10,162 nt of DNA from Bacteroidota bacterium (GTDB lineage: Bacteria; Bacteroidota; Bacteroidia; Flavobacteriales; Flavobacteriaceae): NCBI GenBank assembly GCA_004356305.1, contig SMXJ01000100.1, positions 1-10,162 on the forward strand, in the 5' to 3' direction. How positions within the stretch are numbered: position 1 is the first letter of the stretch; each line of letters opens with the position of its first letter. Under the pieces are notes generated by a model. That model ran no database searches, was not told the origin of the DNA, and saw nothing but the letters and a program-made list of their open reading frames with translations. The position numbers and the translations under genes are program-made. This document shows positions 1 to 7,063 of this stretch, piece after piece.

Positions 1-1
1 A

Positions 2-73
2 GGATTGTTGAAGCATCCATTGACGGATATCGGCTTGGAGAATTTCATTGCCGATTATAAAAAAGGGAACTAA
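2..73 (+). CDS. fsa: Fructose-6-phosphate aldolase / transaldolase family protein, C-terminal end (partial)
   Basis: Only the last 23 codons and the TAA stop lie in the window; the gene enters from the left. The readable tail contains the motif HPLTDIGLENFIADYKK, which I recognise from memory as the C-terminus of the short (about 215-220 residue) transaldolase/fructose-6-phosphate aldolase family (TalC/FSA/MipB type) of Bacteroidota. These cytoplasmic class I Schiff-base enzymes transfer or cleave dihydroxyacetone units in the non-oxidative pentose phosphate pathway; the catalytic lysine lies upstream of the window and cannot be checked. The tail cannot separate true transaldolase from F6P aldolase activity. 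A terminator hairpin starts 8 bases after the stop, so the gene ends its transcription unit. Confidence 0.75.
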   Translation, partial: GLLKHPLTDIGLENFIADYKKGN

Positions 74-74
74 A

Positions 75-103
75 AAACAAAACCCAACACATCAGGTTGG
101 GTT
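75..103. terminator. Shared terminator hairpin between the converging aldolase and lipoprotein genes
   Basis: A perfect 8-bp inverted repeat, AACCCAAC (81-88) and GTTGGGTT (96-103), encloses a 7-base loop. Read on the minus strand it is followed by a T-rich run (complement of 75-80), so it is a good intrinsic terminator for the lipoprotein gene, whose stop is at 146. In the plus direction the tail is only moderately T-rich (TTCTTC), so it may work as a weaker terminator for the aldolase gene. Confidence 0.75.
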
Positions 104-145
104 CTTCACTCCAAATAATGAACCACCAATAGGGTAGGTCAGTTC

Positions 146-1552
146 TTAATTCAGATACCCCAATAGCTCTGCTTCGATAGAATAATTGAATATATTGGTG
201 TTTCCATTCAGTATGGTTCCTCGATCGTCCACAATTATCGCTTTATTCACAGATTCAATGACCAGTTTTTCGGCCACCTCGATGTTTTCAACCTGGTATT
301 CCATCAGTGGGTTATAACCGGAATTCTTAACTACTTTCAACCACTTTTTAAAATGTAGGTCGATATTGATGCCGATGAAATCGTATTCAGGGTATTTTGT
401 CTGCAACTCGTCCGCGCGGGTGTGGATTTTCTTATAATGGCTTATCGATTGGCCCGACCAAAAATAGAAAAGCGTTGGTCTACGTATAGTACTGTGTAAG
501 TCCTTTACCATATTTTCGGTTGTGAGTAATTTCACATTCGGAATAATATGCCCCGGGGTAATATTAATAGTGAGATACGCAAGCTCAGTGACTTCTTTAT
601 GATCGCTTTTATTTGTGCTCAGTTTTAAAAATTGATCGAGCATTTTATTTTCATTTTCTTCACTTTTGGCGTTTAAAAAATAGCGATGTGCACTAGTACG
701 CAAAAGGCTGTTCTTTAAAGAATCGTTGGTTACGAGACTGTCTATGAGCTGACTTTTATAATAGTTGTGCAAAAATGAATTACGATCGTAATCTTCCTTA
801 TCCTTATATAGTTCGAAAGCCAGATTGTCGAGATAGAACCCAAGGTATCGGTAATAGGGATAATAACTACGCAATTGCTCATTACCCAGATCTATTTTTT
901 TTCTGAAATGATAAAAGCTTTCAGGAATTTCAACGCTTTTATCGTAGATCTTCTTTCTGGCATTCGTTGAAATGTAGAGCTCTTTTTTAGAATAGATATC
1001 ATAATTTATCGAAGCGATTGCCACTTCCTTAAATCTTTCCGAAGGGTCTTTTATAGAGATAAACTCGTCATACATTCGATTGCGACTCTGCAGGAGGGAG
1101 TCCATTTTATTTTCGAATTCAGCTGGAGATAACAAATACATTTTCGGCATTAATTCATTCTCCCGCTCGTTCAGTAAAAACAAATCGATCATGAAATTGT
1201 TTTTATGAGCTCCTTTTCCGGTGAAAGACAAAGATTCGTCAAACTCCACCGTATTTACCCGTAGCATTATGCTATCCCCGGGTTCCATGAAAAGCGCCTG
1301 ATATTCGTGGTGAATAAAAAAGTAGATCCCCGGTTCCATTTGCTCGATACGATAAATGAAAAAGTTGTTCTCATCGAGGGGAATGGTATCAATTATCTTT
1401 CTGCTCTTAGTAATAATTACATAATCCTTCTTCGGATTGACAATTTCTCCGCCAATCCAAGCACTCCCACAATCGTTCTTAGAAGTTTGATCGCAAGAAA
1501 TAAATAGAATACAGACAATAAAAGGGAAAAGTATTTTTTTTATCCTACCCAA
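146..1552 (-). CDS. Lipoprotein with C-terminal thioredoxin-like domain lacking the CXXC active site
   Basis: This is a 468-residue protein. Residues 1-20 form a lipoprotein signal peptide with lipobox FISC, so the mature chain would be lipidated at Cys20 and sit in the periplasm or outer membrane. Residues about 30-115 look like the N-terminal beta domain (DUF4369-like) that often precedes TlpA/AhpC-type domains in Bacteroidota; about 120-325 is a charged helical linker. Residues about 333-465 have the pattern of a TlpA/ResA thioredoxin fold: TPGHIIPNVKL, a strand ending FYFW (362-365), GINID, and AIIVDDRG. Where active members have WCxxC, this protein reads W365-SGQSIS-H372 with no cysteine, and the usual cis-proline position is Asn436. 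It is probably not a thiol oxidoreductase; a binding or structural role is inference. The start is TTG: no in-frame ATG precedes it, it gives an intact signal peptide, and a -7 element lies 19 bases upstream. Confidence 0.8.
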   Translation of the reverse strand: MGRIKKILFPFIVCILFISCDQTSKNDCGSAWIGGEIVNPKKDYVIITKSRKIIDTIPLDENNFFIYRIEQMEPGIYFFIHHEYQALFMEPGDSIMLRVNTVEFDESLSFTGKGAHKNNFMIDLFLLNERENELMPKMYLLSPAEFENKMDSLLQSRNRMYDEFISIKDPSERFKEVAIASINYDIYSKKELYISTNARKKIYDKSVEIPESFYHFRKKIDLGNEQLRSYYPYYRYLGFYLDNLAFELYKDKEDYDRNSFLHNYYKSQLIDSLVTNDSLKNSLLRTSAHRYFLNAKSEENENKMLDQFLKLSTNKSDHKEVTELAYLTINITPGHIIPNVKLLTTENMVKDLHSTIRRPTLFYFWSGQSISHYKKIHTRADELQTKYPEYDFIGINIDLHFKKWLKVVKNSGYNPLMEYQVENIEVAEKLVIESVNKAIIVDDRGTILNGNTNIFNYSIEAELLGYLN

Positions 1553-1571
1553 GTTTTTTAGATTATTTCCA

Positions 1572-1579
1572 CAAAAATA
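1572..1579 (-). promoter_or_regulatory. Bacteroidota -7 promoter element for the thioredoxin-like lipoprotein
   Basis: Read on the minus strand this is TATTTTTG, an exact match to the Bacteroidota -7 consensus TAnnTTTG. It lies 19 bases upstream of the TTG start, implying a very short leader, and supports that start. I see no convincing -33 TTG at the usual 17-23 base spacing, so the promoter may be weak or need an activator. Confidence 0.5.
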
Positions 1580-1780
1580 TGAGACTAAACACGCAATCTT
1601 GTTAATTACAAGTTAAAAGATAATAGTTAAATGCCAAGGTTGTCAAAAAGGAAATCTATTGTTGTAAAGGAAAGAAAGTAAGAAGTGGGAATTATACCCT
1701 AAATAATATTCAAATTGAAACGGTCTTGGGGGAACAAATTCTGAGTATGAATAAAATTATACACTTCATGTTCATTCTAT

Positions 1781-1811
1781 TTCTTAAAATGCAACTTATT
1801 AGCTACTTTTG
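1781..1811 (+). promoter_or_regulatory. Bacteroidota promoter of the ABC-F gene
   Basis: TACTTTTG (1804-1811) matches the -7 consensus TAnnTTTG exactly. A partial -33 element, TTTC (1780-1783), sits 20 bases upstream. The -7 box covers the TTG at 1809 that would otherwise extend the reading frame, so translation most likely starts at the ATG at 1830, 18 bases downstream. Confidence 0.65.
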
Positions 1812-1829
1812 CGCAAAATTAAAATAGCT

Positions 1830-3455
1830 ATGCTTTCGATATCCAATTTATCCGTTCAGTTTGGGAAACGAGTATTGTTCGATGAGGTGAATACACAATT
1901 TGTGCAAGGCAATTGCTATGGGATCATTGGAGCTAATGGTGCCGGGAAATCTACCTTGCTTAAGATCATCGCTGGAAAACAAGACCCAACCTCGGGACAT
2001 GTGCATTTGGAGACAGGTAAACGAATGTCTGTACTGGAACAAAATCATAGCGCTTATGACGAGTATGCTGTGTTGGAAACAGTAGTGCGTGGGAATAAAG
2101 AGTTGTTTTCCATAAAATCGGAAATTGACACGTTATATGCGGATTATACCGACGCTAATGCTGAAAAAATTGGAGAACTCCAGGTACAGTTCGAAGAAAT
2201 GAACGGTTGGAATGCCGATAGTGATGCTGCAGCATTGCTGTCTAATTTAGGTATTTCCGAAAAATTGCACTATTCTTCAATGAGTGATCTGGATGGGAAA
2301 CAAAAAGTGCGGGTGCTATTGGCGCAGGCCTTGTTCGGAAATCCGGATGTACTGGTCATGGATGAGCCTACCAACGATTTAAACTATGAGACCATAATGT
2401 GGTTAGAAACCTTTTTAGCCGATTATGATAACTGTTTGATCATTGTTTCCCACGACCGTCACTTCCTAGATGCCGTATGCACGCATATTAGTGATATTGA
2501 TTTCGGAAAAATAACTCACTATAGTGGCAACTATACCTTTTGGTATGAAAGTAGTCAATTAGCCGCCCGTCAAAGAGCACAACAAAACAAGAAGGCTGAG
2601 GAAAAGAAGAAAGAGCTTGAAGAATTTATTCGAAGATTTTCCGCCAATGTAGCAAAATCCAAGCAAGCGACCAGTAGAAAAAAGATGATCGACAAACTCA
2701 ATGTTTCAGAAATCAAACCATCCAGCCGCAGATATCCGGCAATCATTTTTGAGAGCGAACGTGCTGCCGGCAACCAGATCTTAAATGTAGAAGGATTAAC
2801 TGCCACGCGTGAAGGTGAAACCCTTTTCAGTAATGTCGATATCAACCTTGCGAAAGGTGATAAAGTGGTTCTGTTTTCAAGAGATTCGCGGGCTACAACG
2901 GCCTTCTACGAGATCATCAAAGGTAATTTAAAGGCTGACGCCGGTATTTTCCATTGGGGGGTAACCACCAACCAAAGTTATTTGCCGTTAGACAACGATG
3001 ACTTTTTTAAAGATCAAATGTCTCTTGTGGATTGGTTGCGGCAATGGGCTAAAACAGAAGAGGAAAGGGAAGAAGTGTATCTACGCGGGTTCCTGGGTAA
3101 AATGCTCTTTAGTGGAGATGAAGCCTTAAAGCAATCCAATGTGATTTCCGGAGGAGAGAAAGTGAGGTGCATGTTAAGCCGAATGATGATGATTCGTGCA
3201 AATGTCTTACTATTGGATGAGCCTACAAATCATTTGGACCTGGAAACTATTACGGCTTTTAATAACTCCCTTAAGAATTTTAAAGGAACCGTTCTGTTTA
3301 CTACCCATGATCATGAGTTCGCTCAAACCGTCGGTAACCGGGTGATCGAACTAACTCCTAACGGAACCATTGATCGTTATATGACCTTTGAAGAGTATAT
3401 GAACGACAATAAGATCAAAGAATTACGTGAGAAGATGCATGCAGTTGAAGTGTAG
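1830..3455 (+). CDS. ABC-F family ATPase, YbiT-like, with one degenerate composite ATP site
   Basis: This 541-residue soluble protein has two ABC domains and no membrane segment, as expected for ABC-F translation factors that bind the ribosomal E site. Sequence and length resemble E. coli YbiT. Domain 1: Walker A GANGAGKST (34-42), degenerate signature LDGKQ (154-158), Walker B ending DE (178-179), switch His208. A charged helical linker (about 243-300) with SRRYP corresponds to the P-site tRNA interaction motif region. Domain 2: the Walker A position reads FSRDSRATT (349-357) with no GKS/T, while signature ISGGE (439-443), Walker B DE (463-464) and His493 are intact. One ATP site therefore looks functional and the other lost. 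The ATG at 1830 is preferred over an upstream TTG that falls inside the promoter. The precise cellular role is unknown; translation rescue or stall relief is inference from the family, and nothing here shows antibiotic resistance. Confidence 0.93.
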   Translation: MLSISNLSVQFGKRVLFDEVNTQFVQGNCYGIIGANGAGKSTLLKIIAGKQDPTSGHVHLETGKRMSVLEQNHSAYDEYAVLETVVRGNKELFSIKSEIDTLYADYTDANAEKIGELQVQFEEMNGWNADSDAAALLSNLGISEKLHYSSMSDLDGKQKVRVLLAQALFGNPDVLVMDEPTNDLNYETIMWLETFLADYDNCLIIVSHDRHFLDAVCTHISDIDFGKITHYSGNYTFWYESSQLAARQRAQQNKKAEEKKKELEEFIRRFSANVAKSKQATSRKKMIDKLNVSEIKPSSRRYPAIIFESERAAGNQILNVEGLTATREGETLFSNVDINLAKGDKVVLFSRDSRATTAFYEIIKGNLKADAGIFHWGVTTNQSYLPLDNDDFFKDQMSLVDWLRQWAKTEEEREEVYLRGFLGKMLFSGDEALKQSNVISGGEKVRCMLSRMMMIRANVLLLDEPTNHLDLETITAFNNSLKNFKGTVLFTTHDHEFAQTVGNRVIELTPNGTIDRYMTFEEYMNDNKIKELREKMHAVEV

Positions 3456-3463
3456 CTTTTTTC

Positions 3464-3511
3464 GTTGATCGGTGGATGGGTTGATTTGTGGATTTGTAGT
3501 TAAGTTAATCA
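3464..3511 (+). repeat. Degenerate 8-bp tandem repeat array (six units)
   Basis: Six consecutive 8-base units can be read: GTTGATCG, GTGGATGG, GTTGATTT, GTGGATTT, GTAGTTAA and GTTAATCA. Every unit begins with GT, and units 1-4 fit GTKGATNN. The array begins 9 bases after the ABC-F stop codon. No coding potential or hairpin accompanies it. Confidence 0.6.
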
Positions 3512-3548
3512 GTCTCTGCACCTGATGAATTACTATGGGCTAACTTCG

Positions 3549-3643
3549 TTATTCATTATTCGTTATTGATCATTGTCTTAATGTTTATGGTTTATAGTTG
3601 ATTGATTATATATTATTATTCATTATTCACTATTCACTACCCA
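3549..3643 (+). repeat. AT-rich tract with 7-bp periodicity that reaches into a coding region
   Basis: Heptamers occur in two clear blocks. The first is TTATTCA, TTATTCG, TTATTGA (3549-3569). The second is TTATTCA, TTATTCA, CTATTCA, CTACCCA (3616-3643). Looser heptamers (GTTTATG, GTTTATA, GTTGATT, GATTATA; 3583-3610) lie between them. The final unit supplies the stop codon (complement of CTA, 3637-3639) and last codons of the minus-strand membrane protein gene. Whether similar tracts occur elsewhere in this genome cannot be seen here. Confidence 0.6.
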
Positions 3644-4356
3644 TTATAATATTTACTATCCCATATAGCCGTATTAAAATTCTTTCCTTTCGCGAAACCA
3701 TAATAGAGTACTATTCCACAGACCGCCTTGAAAATAAAAAGAAACAGTAATAAATATTCTTGATTACCCACTTCGCCTTTAGTAAAAGCCCGCATTGGCA
3801 TCATGGAAGTAAGAAAAATACTCAGGATAAAAACCGTAAAGACCAGATTTTCAAAATTTCTATAGGGCCACATAAGCATTTTACGGAAAGGATGTAGGTC
3901 AGCACCCCATTTATGGATGAGATAATAATAATCATTTCCCATTGGAGCAAAAAGCAAAGGGTCATCTGCATTCTCAAGTTTTAAAAGTTTTGCAGGAGCC
4001 ATCACTTTCAAACCTCCCAGGGAAATCTGATGAGTTTTCTCGAGAGCTCTTATTTTGGAGATCGCTTCTTCCGGGAATTCACCTTTGAAATAACCCGCAC
4101 TGAGGAAACGAAGTCGATAATCGACACAGAGTTTTTTAATTTCATCCCGATGGAAGATCTTTTCTGAAGCCAATAAATCCAAATTAAAACGATTCCAAAT
4201 CACTTTAGAGTGTGAAGATAATCGTTCTTTGATCAGATCGCGTTCCTTTTCGTTCACTGCAAAAATTCGGTGGACCTCGTAAAGGAATTTATCGGATGGG
4301 ATTCGTTTTTGCCGAAGTTTTAAAAGGCGTTCTTCAATATTGGTCTTCGTAAACAT
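3637..4356 (-). CDS. Uncharacterised membrane protein with two C-terminal transmembrane helices
   Basis: I do not recognise a named family in this 239-residue protein. The first about 165 residues are soluble-looking and rich in charged residues: an N-terminal helical part (1-80) with many Lys, Arg and Glu, then a segment with LLFAPMGNDYYYLIHKWG (134-151) that looks conserved-domain-like. Two hydrophobic stretches, about 169-189 and 201-220, are likely membrane helices joined by a short polar loop, so the bulk would sit on one face of the inner membrane, probably the cytoplasm; there is no signal peptide. It lies 66 bases downstream of pheT on the same strand but has its own likely promoter. 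The stop codon and last residues lie in a heptamer repeat tract, so the C-terminus may have been altered recently. Confidence 0.75.
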   Translation of the reverse strand: MFTKTNIEERLLKLRQKRIPSDKFLYEVHRIFAVNEKERDLIKERLSSHSKVIWNRFNLDLLASEKIFHRDEIKKLCVDYRLRFLSAGYFKGEFPEEAISKIRALEKTHQISLGGLKVMAPAKLLKLENADDPLLFAPMGNDYYYLIHKWGADLHPFRKMLMWPYRNFENLVFTVFILSIFLTSMMPMRAFTKGEVGNQEYLLLFLFIFKAVCGIVLYYGFAKGKNFNTAIWDSKYYNG

Positions 4357-4373
4357 ATTGCAATTTAACCTTT

Positions 4374-4402
4374 AAAAGATACACTAAACAAGTGCTGTCC
4401 AA
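4374..4402 (-). promoter_or_regulatory. Probable promoter of the two-helix membrane protein gene
   Basis: On the minus strand, TTG (4402-4400) is followed after 18 bases by TATCTTTT (4381-4374), a 7-of-8 match to the TAnnTTTG -7 box with acceptable spacing. It lies between the pheT stop and the ATG at 4356, so the small gene can be transcribed independently of pheT. Confidence 0.45.
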
Positions 4403-4422
4403 TATTTTAAGAGAAAAAAGCG

Positions 4423-6849
4423 CTATCGCAACTGCGCACCAAAGTCTTTTTCGAACCGCTGCTGCAGTTTGCTCATAATTTTGTCGATCTGCTTATCGGT
4501 TAGAGTTTTACGATCATCTTGTAGGGTGAAGCTTAAGGCATAGCTTTTTTTACCCTTCGGAAGATTTTTACCGGTGTACACATCAAATAGTGATACTTCT
4601 TTCAATAACTTCTTTTCTGTTTGTAAAGCAGCAGTTTTTAAGGTATCGAAAGTGATAGATTCATCCAATAACAGAGCGAAGTCTCTTTTTACCTTCGGAA
4701 ATTTAGGTATGGGTTTTAGCGTTAAATTCACAGTTGGTATCTCGGATAAGATCATATCCCAATTGAAATCGATAAACAGGACCTGCGCTTCGATATCAAA
4801 GCGCTTTACAATTTTTTTAGTCACAACCCCAAATTCCACCAGGGTTTGTTTTCCTTTTGTAATACTGATTCCTTCAGAAAACAAATCGTTTTTTAATCCT
4901 TTTTCGGAAGTACGATCAATTCCCAATTTGTCAAGTACAGCTTTTATCACTCCTTTAGCGTAGAAAAAATCACTTTTTTTGGATGGTGTGGCCCAACTAT
5001 TTTCAGTTCTGTTACCTGAAATGATCAAAGAAAGGTGTTTCTTTTCTTCTCGTCCGTTTGGGTAATTATGGTATGTTTTTCCAAATTCGAACAATTTCAC
5101 ATTGGGTATTTTATGGTTGCTGTTATAAGCCACTGCTTCCAAAGCACCAAATAACATGGATTGCCGCATTACCGCCTGATCTTGGCTCAACGGATTTAGC
5201 ATCTGTACGTTGTGGTTCATTTTAATCGAATCGGAATACTCCGTATACTTTTCATTGGTCAATGAATTGCAGATCATTTCATGGAAGCCCAAAGTAGTTA
5301 ACTGATTTCCGACTTTATTTTGAATCTTATAATCCTCCACTTTTTTTGTAGAAGCGATGGAGGCATTCAATTTGGTGGTGAAGTCGATATTGTTGTATCC
5401 AAAAACACGAAGGATCTCTTCTATGACATCGGCTTCGCGTGTCACATCATTGCGGTATGCGGGTATGGTCATCCCTATCCCTGCTTCAGTAACGTTTTCA
5501 ACCTTTATTTCGAGAGAGGTAAGGATTTCTTTGATGGTTTCCCTCGGAATTAATTGGCCGATCAATTGGGTTGTGTTTTCAAAATTCAAGAAAACCTGAT
5601 GGTCCTGGATTTTCTTGGGATAAATATCGATGAGGTCACTGCTTATTTTACCCCCTGCTATTTCTACAATTAAAATAGCGGCACGCATCAAAGCGTATTC
5701 GGTAATGTTAGGATCCACACCCCTTTCAAATCGAAATGACGCATCGGTATTGAGTCCGTGACGTTTTGCCGTTTTCCGGATACTTACCGGGTTGAAATAG
5801 GCGCTTTCCAGGAATATACTCGTGGTATCTTCATTCACACCGGTGTTTTCACCCCCAAAAACGCCGGCGATACACATAGGCGTAGTAGCATCACAGATCA
5901 TGAGATCATCCTGGTGCAATTCTCTCTCAACACCGTCCAATGTCGTAAATTTTGTTCCGGAAGGAAGGGTTTTAACGTTTACTTTATTCCCCTTAATTTT
6001 TACCGCGTCAAAAGCATGAAGTGGCTGCCCCAATTCGTGAAGCACATAATTTGTAGTATCCACAATATTATTGATGGGAACCAATCCTATAGCCTTCAAT
6101 TTATTTTGCATCCAAAGAGGAGAAGTTTTTACCTTCAATCCACTGATCGTTAACCCGCAATAGCGTGGAGCCAGATCGTTATTGGCAACATCTACGTCAA
6201 TTTTCAATGTTCGATTGTCCACATGAAAATTACTTGTCGAAGGGGTAATCAATTCAAGCGAAACGTCTTTTTGTTGCAATCCTGCCCTTAAGTCGCGCGC
6301 AACACCTAAATGGCTCATGGCATCGGCACGATTAGGTGTTAAGCCTATTTCAAAAACCTGATCAGTTTCGATGTCGAATATAGTAGCCGCAGGTGTTCCG
6401 GGCTTTAAGGATTTATTCAGAACCAGGATGCCATCGTGACTTTTACCCAGGCCTAATTCGTCTTCCGCACAGATCATTCCCAGGCTCTCTTCCCCGCGGA
6501 TTTTACCTTTCTTGATCTTCCAGGGTTTACCATCTTCATCATACAAAGTTGTTCCCACGGTGGCAACAACTACTTTTTGTCCGGCCGCTACGTTAGGAGC
6601 ACCGCAAACTATTTGAACAGGATCTCCATTTCCAAGATCAACTTTGGTCAGCTTCAATCGATCGGCGTTAGGATGTTGATCACATTCCAAAACATGTCCC
6701 ACAATCACACCTTCCAACCCACCGGGGACAGATATAAAATCTTCAATCCCTTCTACTTCAAGCCCAAGATCAGTGAGTAAAGCACCGACATCTTTAGCAC
6801 TCCAGTCCACATTAATAAATTGCTTGAGCCAGTTGTATGATATCTTCAT
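4423..6849 (-). CDS. pheT: Phenylalanine--tRNA ligase beta subunit
   Basis: At 808 residues this is the usual length for bacterial PheT. The alpha2-beta2 synthetase attaches phenylalanine to tRNA(Phe) in the cytoplasm; the beta chain binds tRNA and carries the editing site. Domains in order: N-terminal start MKISYNWLKQF; EMAP-type tRNA-binding OB fold (about 40-155, with GHVLECDQHPNADRLKL); B3/B4 editing domain (about 210-395, with IVDTTNYVLHELGQPLHAFD and FLESAYFNP); B5 domain (about 405-480); catalytic-like core (about 490-700, with LNPLSQDQAVMRQSML); and C-terminal ferredoxin-like anticodon-binding domain (about 715-808, with PKFPKVKRDFALLLD). All look intact. pheS is not adjacent, and no T-box-like leader is seen. 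The ATG is fixed by the conserved N-terminus and by a consensus promoter 21 bases upstream. Confidence 0.98.
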   Translation of the reverse strand: MKISYNWLKQFINVDWSAKDVGALLTDLGLEVEGIEDFISVPGGLEGVIVGHVLECDQHPNADRLKLTKVDLGNGDPVQIVCGAPNVAAGQKVVVATVGTTLYDEDGKPWKIKKGKIRGEESLGMICAEDELGLGKSHDGILVLNKSLKPGTPAATIFDIETDQVFEIGLTPNRADAMSHLGVARDLRAGLQQKDVSLELITPSTSNFHVDNRTLKIDVDVANNDLAPRYCGLTISGLKVKTSPLWMQNKLKAIGLVPINNIVDTTNYVLHELGQPLHAFDAVKIKGNKVNVKTLPSGTKFTTLDGVERELHQDDLMICDATTPMCIAGVFGGENTGVNEDTTSIFLESAYFNPVSIRKTAKRHGLNTDASFRFERGVDPNITEYALMRAAILIVEIAGGKISSDLIDIYPKKIQDHQVFLNFENTTQLIGQLIPRETIKEILTSLEIKVENVTEAGIGMTIPAYRNDVTREADVIEEILRVFGYNNIDFTTKLNASIASTKKVEDYKIQNKVGNQLTTLGFHEMICNSLTNEKYTEYSDSIKMNHNVQMLNPLSQDQAVMRQSMLFGALEAVAYNSNHKIPNVKLFEFGKTYHNYPNGREEKKHLSLIISGNRTENSWATPSKKSDFFYAKGVIKAVLDKLGIDRTSEKGLKNDLFSEGISITKGKQTLVEFGVVTKKIVKRFDIEAQVLFIDFNWDMILSEIPTVNLTLKPIPKFPKVKRDFALLLDESITFDTLKTAALQTEKKLLKEVSLFDVYTGKNLPKGKKSYALSFTLQDDRKTLTDKQIDKIMSKLQQRFEKDFGAQLR

Positions 6850-6870
6850 TACAATCGTAATTTAAGCTTA

Positions 6871-6901
6871 CAAAGATAAAATATTGGAGCTAGGATTCAA
6901 A
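6871..6901 (-). promoter_or_regulatory. Consensus Bacteroidota promoter of pheT
   Basis: On the minus strand, TTTG (6901-6898) is followed after exactly 19 bases by TATCTTTG (6878-6871), matching the -33 and -7 consensus of the Bacteroidota primary sigma factor. The -7 box ends 21 bases before the pheT ATG. This is the best promoter in the window. Confidence 0.8.
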
Positions 6902-6981
6902 TAACAAGTCATAATTCGTACATTTAAAATTCTCAGATCTTAAACAATTGGGGTATGAAAATTAATTGTTTTGATCGAATG

Positions 6982-7013
6982 ATAGGTGTTACATATCTAG
7001 CACCTATTTTCTT
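6982..7013 (+). terminator. Terminator-like hairpin upstream of the TlpA pseudogene
   Basis: Arms ATAGGTGTTA (6982-6991) and TAGCACCTAT (6998-7007) form a 10-bp stem with one G-U pair and a 6-base loop, followed by TTTTCTTT. In form it is a plus-strand intrinsic terminator, but no plus-strand gene lies before it: pheT is divergent. It may end a short transcript or have served as an attenuator in the leader of the now broken gene. Confidence 0.4.
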
Positions 7014-7063
7014 TGTAATTAAATCGGGCTTTATTCGACCATTTATTTTTTAAGAGCACCAAT

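Noticed and set aside
1747..1827. 26-codon hydrophobic frame before the ABC-F gene
   Set aside because: It runs through the ABC-F promoter elements and has no supporting signal of its own.
1809..1829. TTG start extending the ABC-F protein by seven residues
   Set aside because: The TTG lies inside the exact TAnnTTTG promoter box, so it would not be in the transcript; the family N-terminus fits the ATG at 1830.
3549..3643. CRISPR array or insertion-sequence ends in the repeat tract
   Set aside because: Units are only 7 bases with no spacers, and there are no inverted ends, target duplications or transposase.
5320..6153. Several 65-131 codon frames opposite pheT
   Set aside because: They are antisense shadows of a conserved housekeeping gene with no features of their own.
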